A model generated the notes under the pieces. It did no database searches, had not been told where the DNA came from, and worked only from the letters and a program-made list of their open reading frames with translations. The translations under genes and the position numbers were made by a program. From Echinicola marina (GTDB taxonomy: Bacteria > Bacteroidota > Bacteroidia > Cytophagales > Cyclobacteriaceae): a stretch of 64,000 nt of DNA. The stretch covers positions 1,863,001 to 1,927,000 of the forward strand of contig NZ_CP080025.1 of NCBI RefSeq assembly GCF_020463795.1, written 5' to 3'. Shown piece by piece: positions 28,351 through 36,710 of this stretch (position 1 is the stretch's first letter; each line of letters starts with the position of its first letter).

Positions 28351-28386
28351 AAGGCCCTCCGCATTGTCGCGGATGGCTTTTTTTTT
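28351..28386 (+). terminator. Terminator of the GMC/subunit 3 operon
   Basis: GCCCTCCGC (28354-28362) pairs with GCGGATGGC (28369-28377) with one mismatch, followed by nine T residues. Its presence argues against the TTG at 28364 as a start of the next gene. Confidence 0.9.
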
Positions 28387-28405
28387 GGAAAAATATTCTT
28401 CAATT

Positions 28406-28750
28406 ATGAATGATTTATTTAAGGTGGTTTTGGGGATTTGTCTATTAAACCTGTTTTGCCTCAGTCTCTTGGCTTATCATGTTCAGGAAATAGAGACGCT
28501 TATGTTTATCCTTTCCAGTTCCTTATCATTGACGATCGCTGCCGTATTCTTTTCCAAAATGAGATTGGAGTTTCTTTTTAAAGTGCTTCTCACTTACTTC
28601 TGCTTTACCTGTTTGATCCTGTTGGCCAACCACTTTATGTACACTTGGATCTCCTTGGATATTGTTTGGTTGGCAGGAAATATTCTAATCTTGGCCTTGC
28701 TGCTCTATATCAGGGCGGTCCTTCGAAAGTCTGCAAAAACGAAGGCTTAA
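28406..28750 (+). CDS. Small multi-pass membrane protein, 114 aa
   Basis: The product is almost entirely hydrophobic, with about four predicted membrane helices and a short basic tail (LRKSAKTKA). I recognise no family. The ATG at 28406 was chosen because upstream TTG/ATG codons lie within or next to the GMC terminator. It is convergent with the following minus-strand gene. Function unknown. Confidence 0.5.
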   Translation: MNDLFKVVLGICLLNLFCLSLLAYHVQEIETLMFILSSSLSLTIAAVFFSKMRLEFLFKVLLTYFCFTCLILLANHFMYTWISLDIVWLAGNILILALLLYIRAVLRKSAKTKA

Positions 28751-28776
28751 GATTGACCAAAAATGTACTGTTGAAA

Positions 28777-29241
28777 TTATTTCCAGTGCTCAAAAATCAT
28801 TTTTGCTTCCTGTTCTTTCCCATTGATGATGGGAGCCAGGATCAGGGTTTTCTCATCTAGCTGCGTGATTTTTGCCTTTTTGATTCGGTCACGGTCTATT
28901 TCCTTGATGCTCAGCATATTGTTTTCTATGTGATAGGTCGCCTGTCTTTGGACAATAGCCCCAGACTCCAAATCAGTAAAATTGACTTGCTTATCTCCTT
29001 TGAATTGATAGTAGCTGCTGGACAACAGGATTTTAATTCGTTCTTCCATGGCCAATCTTTTTTCTGGACTAGCAGATAGGTAAGCGTTCGAGCTTCTGAT
29101 TTGGTCCACCGCCTCATTTTTTACCAATTTCCATTCCCCAATAATAAGCGTTGATTGAAGATCTTGGGCATGTGAAAGTCCAAGAGAGCAGATAAGAAGA
29201 AAAGTAATCAAGAAAATCCTATGCATAAGTGGTTTTGTCAT
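28777..29241 (-). CDS. Exported hypothetical protein, lipocalin-like
   Basis: A 154-aa protein with a signal peptide (MHRIFLITFLLICSLGLSHAQ, cleavage after the Ala-Gln region). The mature part starts LIIGEWKLVKNEA, then YYQFKGDKQVNFTDLESG, ATYHIENNMLSIKEIDRD and ends TQLDEKTLILAPI...MIFEHWK. This strand pattern resembles the short lipocalin-like proteins common in Bacteroidota. It is probably periplasmic; the ligand is unknown. Confidence 0.6.
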   Translation of the reverse strand: MTKPLMHRIFLITFLLICSLGLSHAQDLQSTLIIGEWKLVKNEAVDQIRSSNAYLSASPEKRLAMEERIKILLSSSYYQFKGDKQVNFTDLESGAIVQRQATYHIENNMLSIKEIDRDRIKKAKITQLDEKTLILAPIINGKEQEAKMIFEHWK

Positions 29242-29403
29242 GAGTTGTTTTTATGAGCTGTGAATATACTAAATCAAAAGCCAAGCCAGTCTGTTACCAG
29301 TCTTAACTTAATTTGGCCATTCGTTTATTTTGTACAATTTCCATGTAGTGATCAGTCATGATTTATTATATTAAGTGTGTAATAAACAATAACCCAAAAA
29401 GAA

Positions 29404-30777
29404 ATGGCAACAAAAACCACCAACCAAAAAAGAAGGGATTTTATCAGTAAAGCCGGTATGATGGCCGCCGGTTCATTTTTTGTTCATCCCATCGCCGAAG
29501 CCCTGACGCTAAGGGAAGATCCCAATAAGAAACTGCGCATAGCCCTAGTGGGTACAGGTATCCGTGGCACCAGTATGTTTGGGAGAAGTGTGATGGAGGA
29601 ATATTCCAATGAGGTAGAATTTGTAGGCCTATCAGATATCAATGAAGGTCGGCTGGCTTATGGTAAGCAATATATTGGCGCTGACTGCCCCACCTTTGTG
29701 GATTTTGATGAAATGATGGCCACCGTAAAGCCGGATGTGTTGATCGTGACGACCATGGACTGCACCCATGATGAATTTATCATTAAGGGACTGGAAGCAG
29801 GGGCCAATGTCATTACTGAAAAACCCATGACCACAGATGAAATCAAATGCCAAAATATCCTCAATGCTGAAAGAAGAACAGGTAAGAAGGTCATTGTAAC
29901 CTTCAATTACCGCTATAGTCCGCACCGTCAGAAAATTTATGAAATGCTGCATAGTGGAGCAATAGGAAAAGTAACCTCAGTGGATTTTCATTGGTACCTG
30001 GATACCGATCATGGGGCCTCCTATTTCAGAAGATGGCATGGATATCGAGAAAAGGGAGGCACTTTATTGGTGCATAAGGCTACGCATCACTTTGATCTGC
30101 TTAACTGGTGGTTGGACTCGGATCCAGCGGAGGTATTTGCTTATGGTAAGTTGGAGTTTTATGGTAAAAATGGAAAATTCAGGCATACCAATTGCCGGCC
30201 CTGTCCGCATAAGGACCAATGTGACTTTTACTGGGATATTACCAAAAGTGAAAGATTGACGGGCCTGTATACGGATAATGAACAGTATGATGGTTATTTA
30301 AGAGATGGCTGTGTTTATAGGGAGGATATCGATATTTACGATAAGATGGCCGTACAGATCAAGTACATGAATGATGTCCAGGTCAGTTATTCTTTGACCT
30401 CCTATTCACCTTATGAAGGATATCGCATAGCCTTTAATGGTACCCAAGGAAGGCTGGAGGCCTGGATCAAAGAAAGCCAGCCTTGGGAAGAAAAGCCCGC
30501 TGATGAACTCAGGTTGACGAAGAATTTTGGCGATACCGAAATCATCACTATTCCACATGCAGGAGGAGGGCATGGTGGAGGAGACACCAGGCTGAAGGAC
30601 AAACTCTTTAAAGATCCGAATATGGCTGATCCTTACAGGCAATCCGCAGGAACCAGGGATGGGGCCATGTCCATCTTGATTGGGATTGCTGCCAGAAAAA
30701 GCATAGAAGCCCAGAAGCCGATTAAGGTGGCAGACTTGGTGGATATCAAACTGCAAGCCAAGCGGCCTAAGGTTTAG
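29404..30777 (+). CDS. Gfo/Idh/MocA family oxidoreductase with twin-arginine signal
   Basis: A 457-aa dinucleotide-dependent oxidoreductase. The N-terminus KRRDFISKAGMMAAGSFF is a twin-arginine type signal. The Rossmann domain has ALVGTGIRGTSMFG, the EKPM motif of the family (about 141-144) and an HHFDLLNWW stretch where the catalytic His is expected. A cysteine cluster, CRPCPHKDQC plus a later Cys near DGCVYRED, is seen in the carbohydrate-linked subgroup and may bind metal. Exported members in Bacteroidota act on sugars or glycans with tightly bound cofactor. It stands alone. Confidence 0.88.
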   Translation: MATKTTNQKRRDFISKAGMMAAGSFFVHPIAEALTLREDPNKKLRIALVGTGIRGTSMFGRSVMEEYSNEVEFVGLSDINEGRLAYGKQYIGADCPTFVDFDEMMATVKPDVLIVTTMDCTHDEFIIKGLEAGANVITEKPMTTDEIKCQNILNAERRTGKKVIVTFNYRYSPHRQKIYEMLHSGAIGKVTSVDFHWYLDTDHGASYFRRWHGYREKGGTLLVHKATHHFDLLNWWLDSDPAEVFAYGKLEFYGKNGKFRHTNCRPCPHKDQCDFYWDITKSERLTGLYTDNEQYDGYLRDGCVYREDIDIYDKMAVQIKYMNDVQVSYSLTSYSPYEGYRIAFNGTQGRLEAWIKESQPWEEKPADELRLTKNFGDTEIITIPHAGGGHGGGDTRLKDKLFKDPNMADPYRQSAGTRDGAMSILIGIAARKSIEAQKPIKVADLVDIKLQAKRPKV

Positions 30778-30792
30778 GCCAGGAGGTTTTTC

Positions 30793-30875
30793 TCACGCAA
30801 AGTGCGCCAATATGCCGCCAAGTTCGCTAAAGTTTTATAGTGGGAAGCGGCTTAGCAGCCCTTTGCGTGATTTTT
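30793..30875 (+). terminator. Large hairpin with T-run after the Gfo/Idh/MocA gene
   Basis: TCACGCAAAG (30793-30802) is exactly complementary to CTTTGCGTGA (30861-30870), followed by TTTTT. The 58-nt interior has GCGCC/GCCGCC-type inner pairing. Sequences with CACGCAAAG arms recur between Bacteroidota genes, so this may be a dispersed repeat acting as terminator. The rest of 30876-31084 shows nothing I can name. Confidence 0.5.
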
Positions 30876-31084
30876 ATTGTATACTTTGAAAGGATCCCAA
30901 AGCTCATGAGAGGAGTGAATCTGGAGGCTATCAAACAGCAAGGGCGGGCAGGTGATTTTTTTCTGTACGCAAAGGTCATAGAATCAAATAGTCTCTCTCG
31001 TTAAATAGGAAATTAATAGTAGTTTTATACAGATTTCCCCGCGGAAGCATTTTGTCATAAACTCAGGCAGGGAAAGATCAGCAC

Positions 31085-31516
31085 ATGACCACACAGGATT
31101 ATAATAAACAGGAAATGGAAAGCAGGACATTTGAGTATCCAATGATCATCAGGGAATTTCACTTGGATACTTTTGGGCATGTAAACAATGCCACCTATCT
31201 GGAAATATATGAGGAGGCCCGTTGGCAGTTTATCACGGAGAATGGCTATGGCCTGAAGGAAATCAAGACAACAGGTTTAGGACCCGTGATCCTGGACATT
31301 AGAATTCGCTTTATCAAGGAATTGAAATTACGGGAAGCCATCACCATTTTTTCCAAAACCACGGCATATCACTCCAAAGTGGGGACCATTCAGCAATGGA
31401 TTATTGACAGTAAAGGCAATAAATGCTCTGATGTGGAGATGAGCATTGGATTATTTGATACCACGGCCAGAAAACTGGTGAAGCCTACACCGGAATGGCT
31501 CAAGGCGATTTGCTGA
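31085..31516 (+). CDS. Acyl-CoA thioesterase, hot-dog fold (YbgC/4HBT-like)
   Basis: A 143-aa single hot-dog domain. The signature HLDTFGHVNNATYLEIYEEARWQF near residues 23-45 includes the catalytic Asp and the HVNN motif of the 4-hydroxybenzoyl-CoA thioesterase group, followed by the strand pair seen in YbgC-type enzymes. It should hydrolyse a small or medium acyl-CoA in the cytoplasm. No operon partner. Confidence 0.9.
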   Translation: MTTQDYNKQEMESRTFEYPMIIREFHLDTFGHVNNATYLEIYEEARWQFITENGYGLKEIKTTGLGPVILDIRIRFIKELKLREAITIFSKTTAYHSKVGTIQQWIIDSKGNKCSDVEMSIGLFDTTARKLVKPTPEWLKAIC

Positions 31517-31914
31517 TGTAGATAGCAGACGCTAGATGTTAGATGTCAGACAAAAGACTGGATTGCATGGGCGAAACTTAGGTGATCTCCTATTCAGAAT
31601 AAGAGAGGCTTTGCTATATGCGGATTTAATGGTAACCTTTTCACTACCGGCAGGCCTGACGGTGTATGTTGGGCCTTAGGTTTGCCTGACATAGGCGGGC
31701 TCATTTTAGATCGTGTCGTTCGTCCTGGTAAGTCGGCACAACTAGGATGATAGACAATAGATGATAGGGGCAAAAAATCTTTATTCTTTGATCTTTACTC
31801 TAAAGCCCGCTAACTACAACGGCTTCTTCCCCTTCTTCTGTTTTCTTACCTCTAACTCCCATTTCGTCCTTACCATCTCTTCACTTCCATTTAGGGGAAA
31901 ACAATATAATCTTT

Positions 31915-31960
31915 GGATCACTCCCGGATCTCCCTCGGATCACCTTCGGATCAAGCTCGG
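31915..31960. repeat. Four 11-bp tandem repeats upstream of the DUF6266 gene
   Basis: GGATCACTCCC, GGATCTCCCTC, GGATCACCTTC and GGATCAAGCTC follow each other exactly every 11 bases, then GG starts a fifth. The period is about one helical turn. They lie about 150 bp before the DUF6266 gene. The remainder of the gap 31517-32106 contains degenerate intergenic repeats (for example GGCAGGCCTGACGG near 31650) and no credible gene. Confidence 0.6.
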
Positions 31961-32106
31961 AAAATACCGAGTAAAATCCGAAGATAATTTGGAATTGTTC
32001 CTTGATTAATCCTTGGAGATGCAAAGGTAAATACTTGACTGCTATAAGGTAATTACTTAACTTATAGGGGATTATTGTTGGCCAGTTTTAACTTTAACCT
32101 TTTTTG

Positions 32107-32763
32107 ATGATGGCAAAAGCAGACGGAATATTCAGCAAACTTAGAGGAAAAATAGGAGGGGTAGTTTTTTATGTTGTAGATGGGAAGACCTATGTCAGGC
32201 AGCATAATGATGAACCCAAGATCGGTGAACCTTCCCCTATTCAGCAACTTTACAGGAACAAATTCAGCATGGCTTCCCATTTTCTCAGGCCCATGAAAAT
32301 CCCCATTGAATTTGGTTTTCAGGCCTTCCGGAAGGGCATGCGAACCGGGATGAACGCGGCCATGGGCTATACCACGAAAAATGCCTTTTATGGTGGCGGC
32401 ATAGATCCTCTGCAGCTGCTTCCTGATAAGGTGAAGATAAGTTTGGGGCCGCTGACTAGAGCAAAAAATGCGCAGGTAAGTTGGGCGGATGATGAACATG
32501 TACGCTTTTCCTGGGAAAACAATAATGGTGAAGGTAGTGCCCGACATTCAGATAAGGTAATGCTTGTCCTCTATAATGCCGAAGACCAAAGGGTAGAATA
32601 TGTCCTGGAAGGGAGTTTCCGGTCTACCGGGCAACAGGAAGTCAAGGTTCTCGGGGGCAAGGGGCATGAGGGGAAGCTGCATGCCTATATCAGTTTTCAC
32701 CATCATAGCCGCAGGTACAAGACCAGAAGTTTTTCAGATAGCCAATATTTGGGAATGGTTTAG
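32107..32763 (+). CDS. DUF6266 family protein
   Basis: A 218-residue soluble protein with the DUF6266 start MAKADGIFSKLRGKIGGVVFY followed by TYVRQHNDEPKIGEPSPIQQ, and a C-terminal beta-rich half with KNAQVSWADDEHVRFSW. The family is frequent in Bacteroidota and has no established function. Two adjacent ATG codons are possible starts. It lies between an 11-bp tandem repeat and a large cluster of hairpin repeats. Confidence 0.8.
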   Translation: MMAKADGIFSKLRGKIGGVVFYVVDGKTYVRQHNDEPKIGEPSPIQQLYRNKFSMASHFLRPMKIPIEFGFQAFRKGMRTGMNAAMGYTTKNAFYGGGIDPLQLLPDKVKISLGPLTRAKNAQVSWADDEHVRFSWENNNGEGSARHSDKVMLVLYNAEDQRVEYVLEGSFRSTGQQEVKVLGGKGHEGKLHAYISFHHHSRRYKTRSFSDSQYLGMV

Positions 32764-32800
32764 GAGTATTCCTTCACAAATGGGGATTTTTAGAATTACT

Positions 32801-33156
32801 TGAACCACATAGGCACAATAGCAATCATAGACTGTGTGATCTATGTGCCTATGTGGTTCAGCCCACACTGGGTGAAGATTTGCAGAGGATTAGGTGCGAT
32901 TGCATTTAAACCTTCCTATTATAGGGATTTTCCATTTGGGTTTATAAGAATTACTTGAACCAGATAGGCACAATAGCAATCATAGATGGTGTGATCTATG
33001 TGTCTATGTGGTTCAGCCCACACTGGGTGAAGATTGGCAGAGGATTAGGTGCGATTGCATTTACCTCTTCATATTATTTGAATTTTCCATTTGGGTTTAT
33101 AAGAATTAATTTAACCACATAGGCACAATAGCAATCTCTGTGCTACATGTGGTTCA
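32801..33156. repeat. Hairpin repeat cluster 1 (three units, about 155-bp period)
   Basis: Each unit is a 60-bp hairpin followed by a 95-bp linker. Unit 1 (32801-32860) has perfect 17-bp arms, TGAACCACATAGGCACA and its complement; unit 2 is at 32955-33015 with a few changes; unit 3 (33111-33156) has lost its centre. Linkers share GGGTGAAGATT, GGATTAGGTGCGATT and TTTATAAGAATTA. Unit 3 runs straight into the GxxExxY gene. The same units appear after that gene and again near 35.4 kb. Confidence 0.8.
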
Positions 33157-33173
33157 AAAAGAACAATACAGAT

Positions 33174-33590
33174 ATGCGGATCACACAGAAAACGATAGAT
33201 GAGTTGACCTACAAAATCATTGGTTGCGCAATTGAAGTGCATAAGCAGATTGGGCCGGGTCTTCTAGAGAGTGTCTATGAAAAATGTTTTGTTAGAGAGC
33301 TTCAAATTCAAGGTATGAAGACCAGTACGCAACAACGTATTCCTTTAGCATATAAAGGGGTGTCTCTTGAAGCAGATTTACGGTATGATGTACTTGTAGA
33401 TAATTTGATAATTGTTGAATTGAAGGCCATGGATGGAATTTTGCCCATTCACGAGGCCGTGTTGCTCACTTATATGAAAATGGTAGAAAAGCCAAAAGGA
33501 ATTATTATCAACTTCAACTGTACCAATATTTTTAAATACGGTCAAAAGACAATGGTCAATGAAATCTATTCAGGCCTTCCGAAAGCATAA
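33174..33590 (+). CDS. GxxExxY family protein (PD-(D/E)xK nuclease-like)
   Basis: A 138-aa protein carrying the motif that names the family, GLLESVY at residues 29-35, and a PD-(D/E)xK-type core with D72 (YDVLVDN) and E82-x-K84 (VELKAMDGI). The fold suggests a small nuclease, but the family has no settled role. The ATG at 33174 was preferred; an earlier ATG at 33147 lies inside the upstream hairpin repeat. Repeat units sit on both sides, and a broken copy at 35598 has the same repeat in the same place. Confidence 0.88.
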   Translation: MRITQKTIDELTYKIIGCAIEVHKQIGPGLLESVYEKCFVRELQIQGMKTSTQQRIPLAYKGVSLEADLRYDVLVDNLIIVELKAMDGILPIHEAVLLTYMKMVEKPKGIIINFNCTNIFKYGQKTMVNEIYSGLPKA

Positions 33591-33595
33591 AATAT

Positions 33596-33811
33596 TGAAC
33601 CACATAGGTACAATAGCAATCATAGACGCTGTGACCTATATGCCTATGTGGTTCAGCCCTTCATTAGGTGAAGATTGACAGAGGATTAGGAGCGATTGCA
33701 TTTACTCCTTCTTATTATAGGGATTTTCAATTTGTGTTTGCAAGAATTGATTGAACCACATAGGTACAATAGCTATCATAGACTGTGTGACCTATGTGTC
33801 TATGTGGTTCA
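33596..33811. repeat. Hairpin repeat cluster 2 (two units)
   Basis: Units at 33596-33655 and 33752-33811 have the TGAACCACATAGGTACA arm and its partner, 156 bp apart, with the same linker as cluster 1. The linker continues to about 33893. The cluster starts 5 bp after the GxxExxY stop codon, so that gene is enclosed by repeats. Confidence 0.8.
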
Positions 33812-33946
33812 GCCCTCATTAGGTGCGATTTCATTTGCCCCTTCTTATTATTGGAATTTGCAATTCGGGTGTACAAGAATTACTTTTAGATATGGGTGAA
33901 GCCTATTAGGTCAAGATTTTTTACCATTAATGTGTATTATAAATAG

Positions 33947-34684
33947 ATGAAGTACCAAGAAACAAAACCGTGTAATCCGCTTAAAGATCATATACATTCT
34001 TTTTGGGAGTTAAAGGGTGAAGAAAATGATGGCGGCTGGGAACGAATATTTCCTGATGGATGTCCAGGTCTGGTGGTCAATCTTGGCGATAGTTGTATCA
34101 CGGATAACGGTGCCATTGCAATGGAGTATGGAAAAACCTATGCAGTGGGCGCAATGACGACTTTCAAAGAAAGCTTTGTGGATGAGAATACACATTTAGT
34201 TGGCGTTTGTTTCAAGCCATCTGCATTTTCATCTTTTTATATTTACGCATCTTTGAATGACCTAAAAGATCAAACGGTTCTATTTGACCAAAACCTTTCT
34301 TTTGATAAAGATAAACTTTATGATGAAAATCATGATGCTTATTTAAACCGATTTCTGGTTGAAAGAATGAACCGTAAATACAATAGAATAGTGTCTTTGT
34401 TACAAGATATACATGACTCAAAAGGCTGTTTAAGTATTGATGAACTGTCCAAGGAAAACCATATCTCAAAAAGACAGGTAGAAAGGATATTCAAAGATTC
34501 CGTTGGGCTGACACCAAAGGAATATTCCAAAATCATCCGGTTTCAAAGCGCCTTAAGCCTTATCCAATCTTCAGCTAAGCGTCGAAGTTTACTGGATATT
34601 GCCTTTGAATGCGGATATTATGATCATTCTCATCTGAACCGTGAAATTAAGCGAATTACAGGGCTTTTACCATCACGGCTTTAA
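33947..34684 (+). CDS. AraC family transcriptional regulator
   Basis: A 245-aa regulator. The N-terminal half is a DUF6597-like sensor domain (HIHSFWELKGEE, ERIFPDGCPGLVVNLGD, VGVCFKPSAFSSFY), and the C-terminal 100 residues hold two helix-turn-helix motifs (ISKRQVERIFKDSVGLTPKEYSKI and LLDIAFECGYYDHSHLNREIKRITGL). The next gene, a DHFR-like reductase, follows by about 70 bp with its own possible promoter. Confidence 0.92.
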   Translation: MKYQETKPCNPLKDHIHSFWELKGEENDGGWERIFPDGCPGLVVNLGDSCITDNGAIAMEYGKTYAVGAMTTFKESFVDENTHLVGVCFKPSAFSSFYIYASLNDLKDQTVLFDQNLSFDKDKLYDENHDAYLNRFLVERMNRKYNRIVSLLQDIHDSKGCLSIDELSKENHISKRQVERIFKDSVGLTPKEYSKIIRFQSALSLIQSSAKRRSLLDIAFECGYYDHSHLNREIKRITGLLPSRL

Positions 34685-34724
34685 ATTGTCGTATTTTTAC
34701 AAAGTACCGTTAATGCGCTAGGGC

Positions 34725-34732
34725 TAATTTTG
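34725..34732 (+). promoter_or_regulatory. Candidate -7 box for the DHFR-like gene
   Basis: TAATTTTG fits TAnnTTTG and ends 24 bp before the ATG. No clear TTG element lies at the expected upstream distance, so this is tentative. Confidence 0.3.
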
Positions 34733-34756
34733 TAATATCATTAAAATTTAAGAGAC

Positions 34757-35290
34757 ATGCGTAAAGTATCACTTTTCATTGCCAGCAGTTTAGATGGCTA
34801 TATCGCCAAGCCCAATGATGACCTCAGCTTCTTGAGTTTGGTAGAAAAGGAGGGCGAGGATTATGGATATGCCCAATTCACCAATACCATTGACACCTTG
34901 ATCATTGGTAGAAAAACCTATGATTATGTGCTTAGAGAAATAGGGCCATCTCATTACGATAATGGACAGCGGGATGTATATGTCATCACCAGGACTCCAA
35001 GAGAAAAAACCGGCAGGACATCCTTTTATACCGGAAGCTTGGTGGATTTGGTCAAGCAATTAAAGTCCCAGGATGGTAAGCATATTTATTGTGATGGAGG
35101 TGCAGCGGTAATCAATGAACTGCTAAGACATGATTTGGTTGATGAGTTGATCATTTCTGTTGTTCCTGTGTTATTAGGTGATGGGACGAGATTATTTAAG
35201 GATGGAAGGCCCGAGCAACTGCTTGAATTTGTAAAGGCAGAAACATTTGATACAGGACTGATCCAGTTAAATTACAAACGAAAAAGGTAA
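34757..35290 (+). CDS. Dihydrofolate reductase family protein (RibD C-terminal-like)
   Basis: A 177-aa protein of the RibD_C/DHFR-like group: RKVSLFIASSLDGYIAKPNDDLSFL at the start, TLIIGRKTYDYVL with the dinucleotide-site Gly-Arg-Lys-Thr, a HIYCDGGAAVINELLRHDLVDELIISVVPVLLGDGTRLF block, and a C-terminal strand FDTGLIQLNYKRK. Such single-domain proteins are NADPH-dependent reductases of unknown substrate. It is next to AraC and Crp-type regulators. Confidence 0.88.
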   Translation: MRKVSLFIASSLDGYIAKPNDDLSFLSLVEKEGEDYGYAQFTNTIDTLIIGRKTYDYVLREIGPSHYDNGQRDVYVITRTPREKTGRTSFYTGSLVDLVKQLKSQDGKHIYCDGGAAVINELLRHDLVDELIISVVPVLLGDGTRLFKDGRPEQLLEFVKAETFDTGLIQLNYKRKR

Positions 35291-35364
35291 ATTCCCCTTT
35301 GAGTGCATAATGCCGAAGGTGCTAGGTGCGATTACATTTGCCCTTCGTGTTTACAAGAATTACT

Positions 35365-35580
35365 TGAACCACATAGGCACAATAGTAATCATAGACTGTG
35401 TGATCTATGTGTCTATGTGGTTCAGCCCCTCACTGGGTGAAGATTGGCGGATGACCAGGTGCGATTTCATTTGCCCTTTCTTATTATAGGGATTTTCAAT
35501 TTGGGTTTACAAGAATTAATTGAACCAGATAGCCACAATAGCAATCATAGCCTCTGTGATCTATGTGCCTATGTGGTTCA
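35365..35580. repeat. Hairpin repeat cluster 3 (two units)
   Basis: Units at 35365-35424 and 35521-35580 carry the same arms and 156-bp spacing as the other clusters. The second unit is followed by the same 17 bases that precede the intact GxxExxY gene, then by a broken copy of that gene. Confidence 0.8.
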
Positions 35581-35597
35581 AAAAGAATAATACAGAT

Positions 35598-35700
35598 ATG
35601 CGAACCACACAGAAAACAATAGATGAGTTGACCTACAAAATCATTGGTTGTGCTATGAAGTGCATAAGCAGATTGGGCCGGGGCTTCTAGAAAGCGTATA
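35598..35700 (+). pseudogene. GxxExxY gene fragment
   Basis: About 103 bp match the start of the intact gene at 33174 (MRTTQKTIDELTYKIIGC), but one base is missing in the codons for Ala-Ile-Glu, which shifts the frame, and similarity stops near the GxxExxY motif itself. The Crp-type regulator gene begins 27 bp later. The fragment keeps the hairpin repeat directly upstream, showing that repeat and gene were duplicated together. Confidence 0.85.
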
Positions 35701-35726
35701 TTCACTTTTCAAAGCAAATTTGAAGA

Positions 35727-36308
35727 ATGGACGCTGAAAAAGTCATCAAGAATATTGAAGAAATATATTCTCCATTATCCACCGAGTGCCGGCAGGAACT
35801 TATTGCTCATTTAAAAATTGGGAAATATAAACAAGGTGAGCTTGTCATTCGTGAAGGGCAACTTTCTAAAAAAGCATATTTAATTGCAGAGGGTTGCGCT
35901 AGGGCATATTACTTAAAGGACGGCAAGGATATTTCAGACTGGTTTACCTTTGAAAACCAGTTTATGGCACCAGTCGTCAGCTTTTTTAGTGAAAAACCAA
36001 GCCCACATTACGTGGAGTTTGTGAAAGATTCGACGGTTTTTGAGTTTTCTAAGGCTATAGTGGATGAACTTACGAGTAAGCACCACGATTTTGAGCGTTT
36101 TATTAGTAAAGTGGTTACTGAAACTATGCTGGGCCTCTGTGAAAGGCTTTACACCATTCAATTCAATAAAGCAGAAGAAAGATATAGGCACCTGTTAAGC
36201 TTATATCCTGACATAACCAATCAAATTCCTCTTACTCATATTGCCTCTTATTTAGGGATTACATTGGAGACCTTAAGCAGAATAAGAAATCCTAAGTACC
36301 AAATTTGA
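35727..36308 (+). CDS. Crp/Fnr family transcriptional regulator
   Basis: A 193-aa protein with a cyclic-nucleotide-binding-like beta-roll (KYKQGELVIREGQLSKKAYLIAEGCARAYYLKDGKDISDWF) and a C-terminal helix-turn-helix (IPLTHIASYLGITLETLSRIR). The phosphate-binding cassette residues of cAMP receptors are not evident, as is common in the Bacteroidota group, so it may sense another signal. The two following genes run in the same direction with 50-bp and 8-bp gaps and may be its targets. Confidence 0.9.
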   Translation: MDAEKVIKNIEEIYSPLSTECRQELIAHLKIGKYKQGELVIREGQLSKKAYLIAEGCARAYYLKDGKDISDWFTFENQFMAPVVSFFSEKPSPHYVEFVKDSTVFEFSKAIVDELTSKHHDFERFISKVVTETMLGLCERLYTIQFNKAEERYRHLLSLYPDITNQIPLTHIASYLGITLETLSRIRNPKYQI

Positions 36309-36364
36309 TCTATATCAAATGATAACTCTTCCATTTGAAGAACCTTTGTGAAAAGGATAAAAAA

Positions 36365-36703
36365 ATGGAAGAAAATTACCGACAACTAGCGCCAATTTGG
36401 GGAAGGCAGTGGGAAGCAGTGAGAAAATGGTTTTACCCTGCCTGGCTTATCTACGAAACATCATATCGTTTTTATGATTACTCAATATCCGTTTATCAAT
36501 ATATTGAGGGGTATCAAGAAAGTGTTTTCCCGATTCTTGGAGAATCCGGCACTTATATATTAGCCGCTTTTTGTGGGATGATCACCTTTGCCATCTGCAC
36601 GTTTTTTTTAACAGTGCCTAGCTCTTTTATACTGTATACATTTTTTAAAGAGGACAATTTAACGGAGACCAGATTTGAAGAGGAAATAAAAAGACTATGC
36701 TAA
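36365..36703 (+). CDS. Small membrane protein between a Crp regulator and a flavodoxin-fold oxidoreductase
   Basis: A 112-aa protein with an aromatic-rich N-terminal half (RQWEAVRKWFYPAWLIYETSYRFYDY) and one long or two short membrane helices (YILAAFCGMITFAICTFFLTVPSSFILYTFF), then a charged tail. I know no family. The ATG at 36365 was preferred to a TTG 30 bp upstream. It sits in a likely operon with the oxidoreductase gene 8 bp downstream. Confidence 0.6.
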   Translation: MEENYRQLAPIWGRQWEAVRKWFYPAWLIYETSYRFYDYSISVYQYIEGYQESVFPILGESGTYILAAFCGMITFAICTFFLTVPSSFILYTFFKEDNLTETRFEEEIKRLC

Positions 36704-36710
36704 TTTTTAA

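Noticed and set aside
31761-32009. 82-aa plus-strand ORF upstream of DUF6266
   Set aside because: It runs through the 11-bp tandem repeats and has low-complexity composition; the repeats explain the open frame.
32801-35580. CRISPR-like reading of the 155-bp hairpin repeats
   Set aside because: The linkers between units are themselves conserved, and the units are 60-bp palindromes, so these are tandem intergenic repeats and not repeat-spacer arrays.
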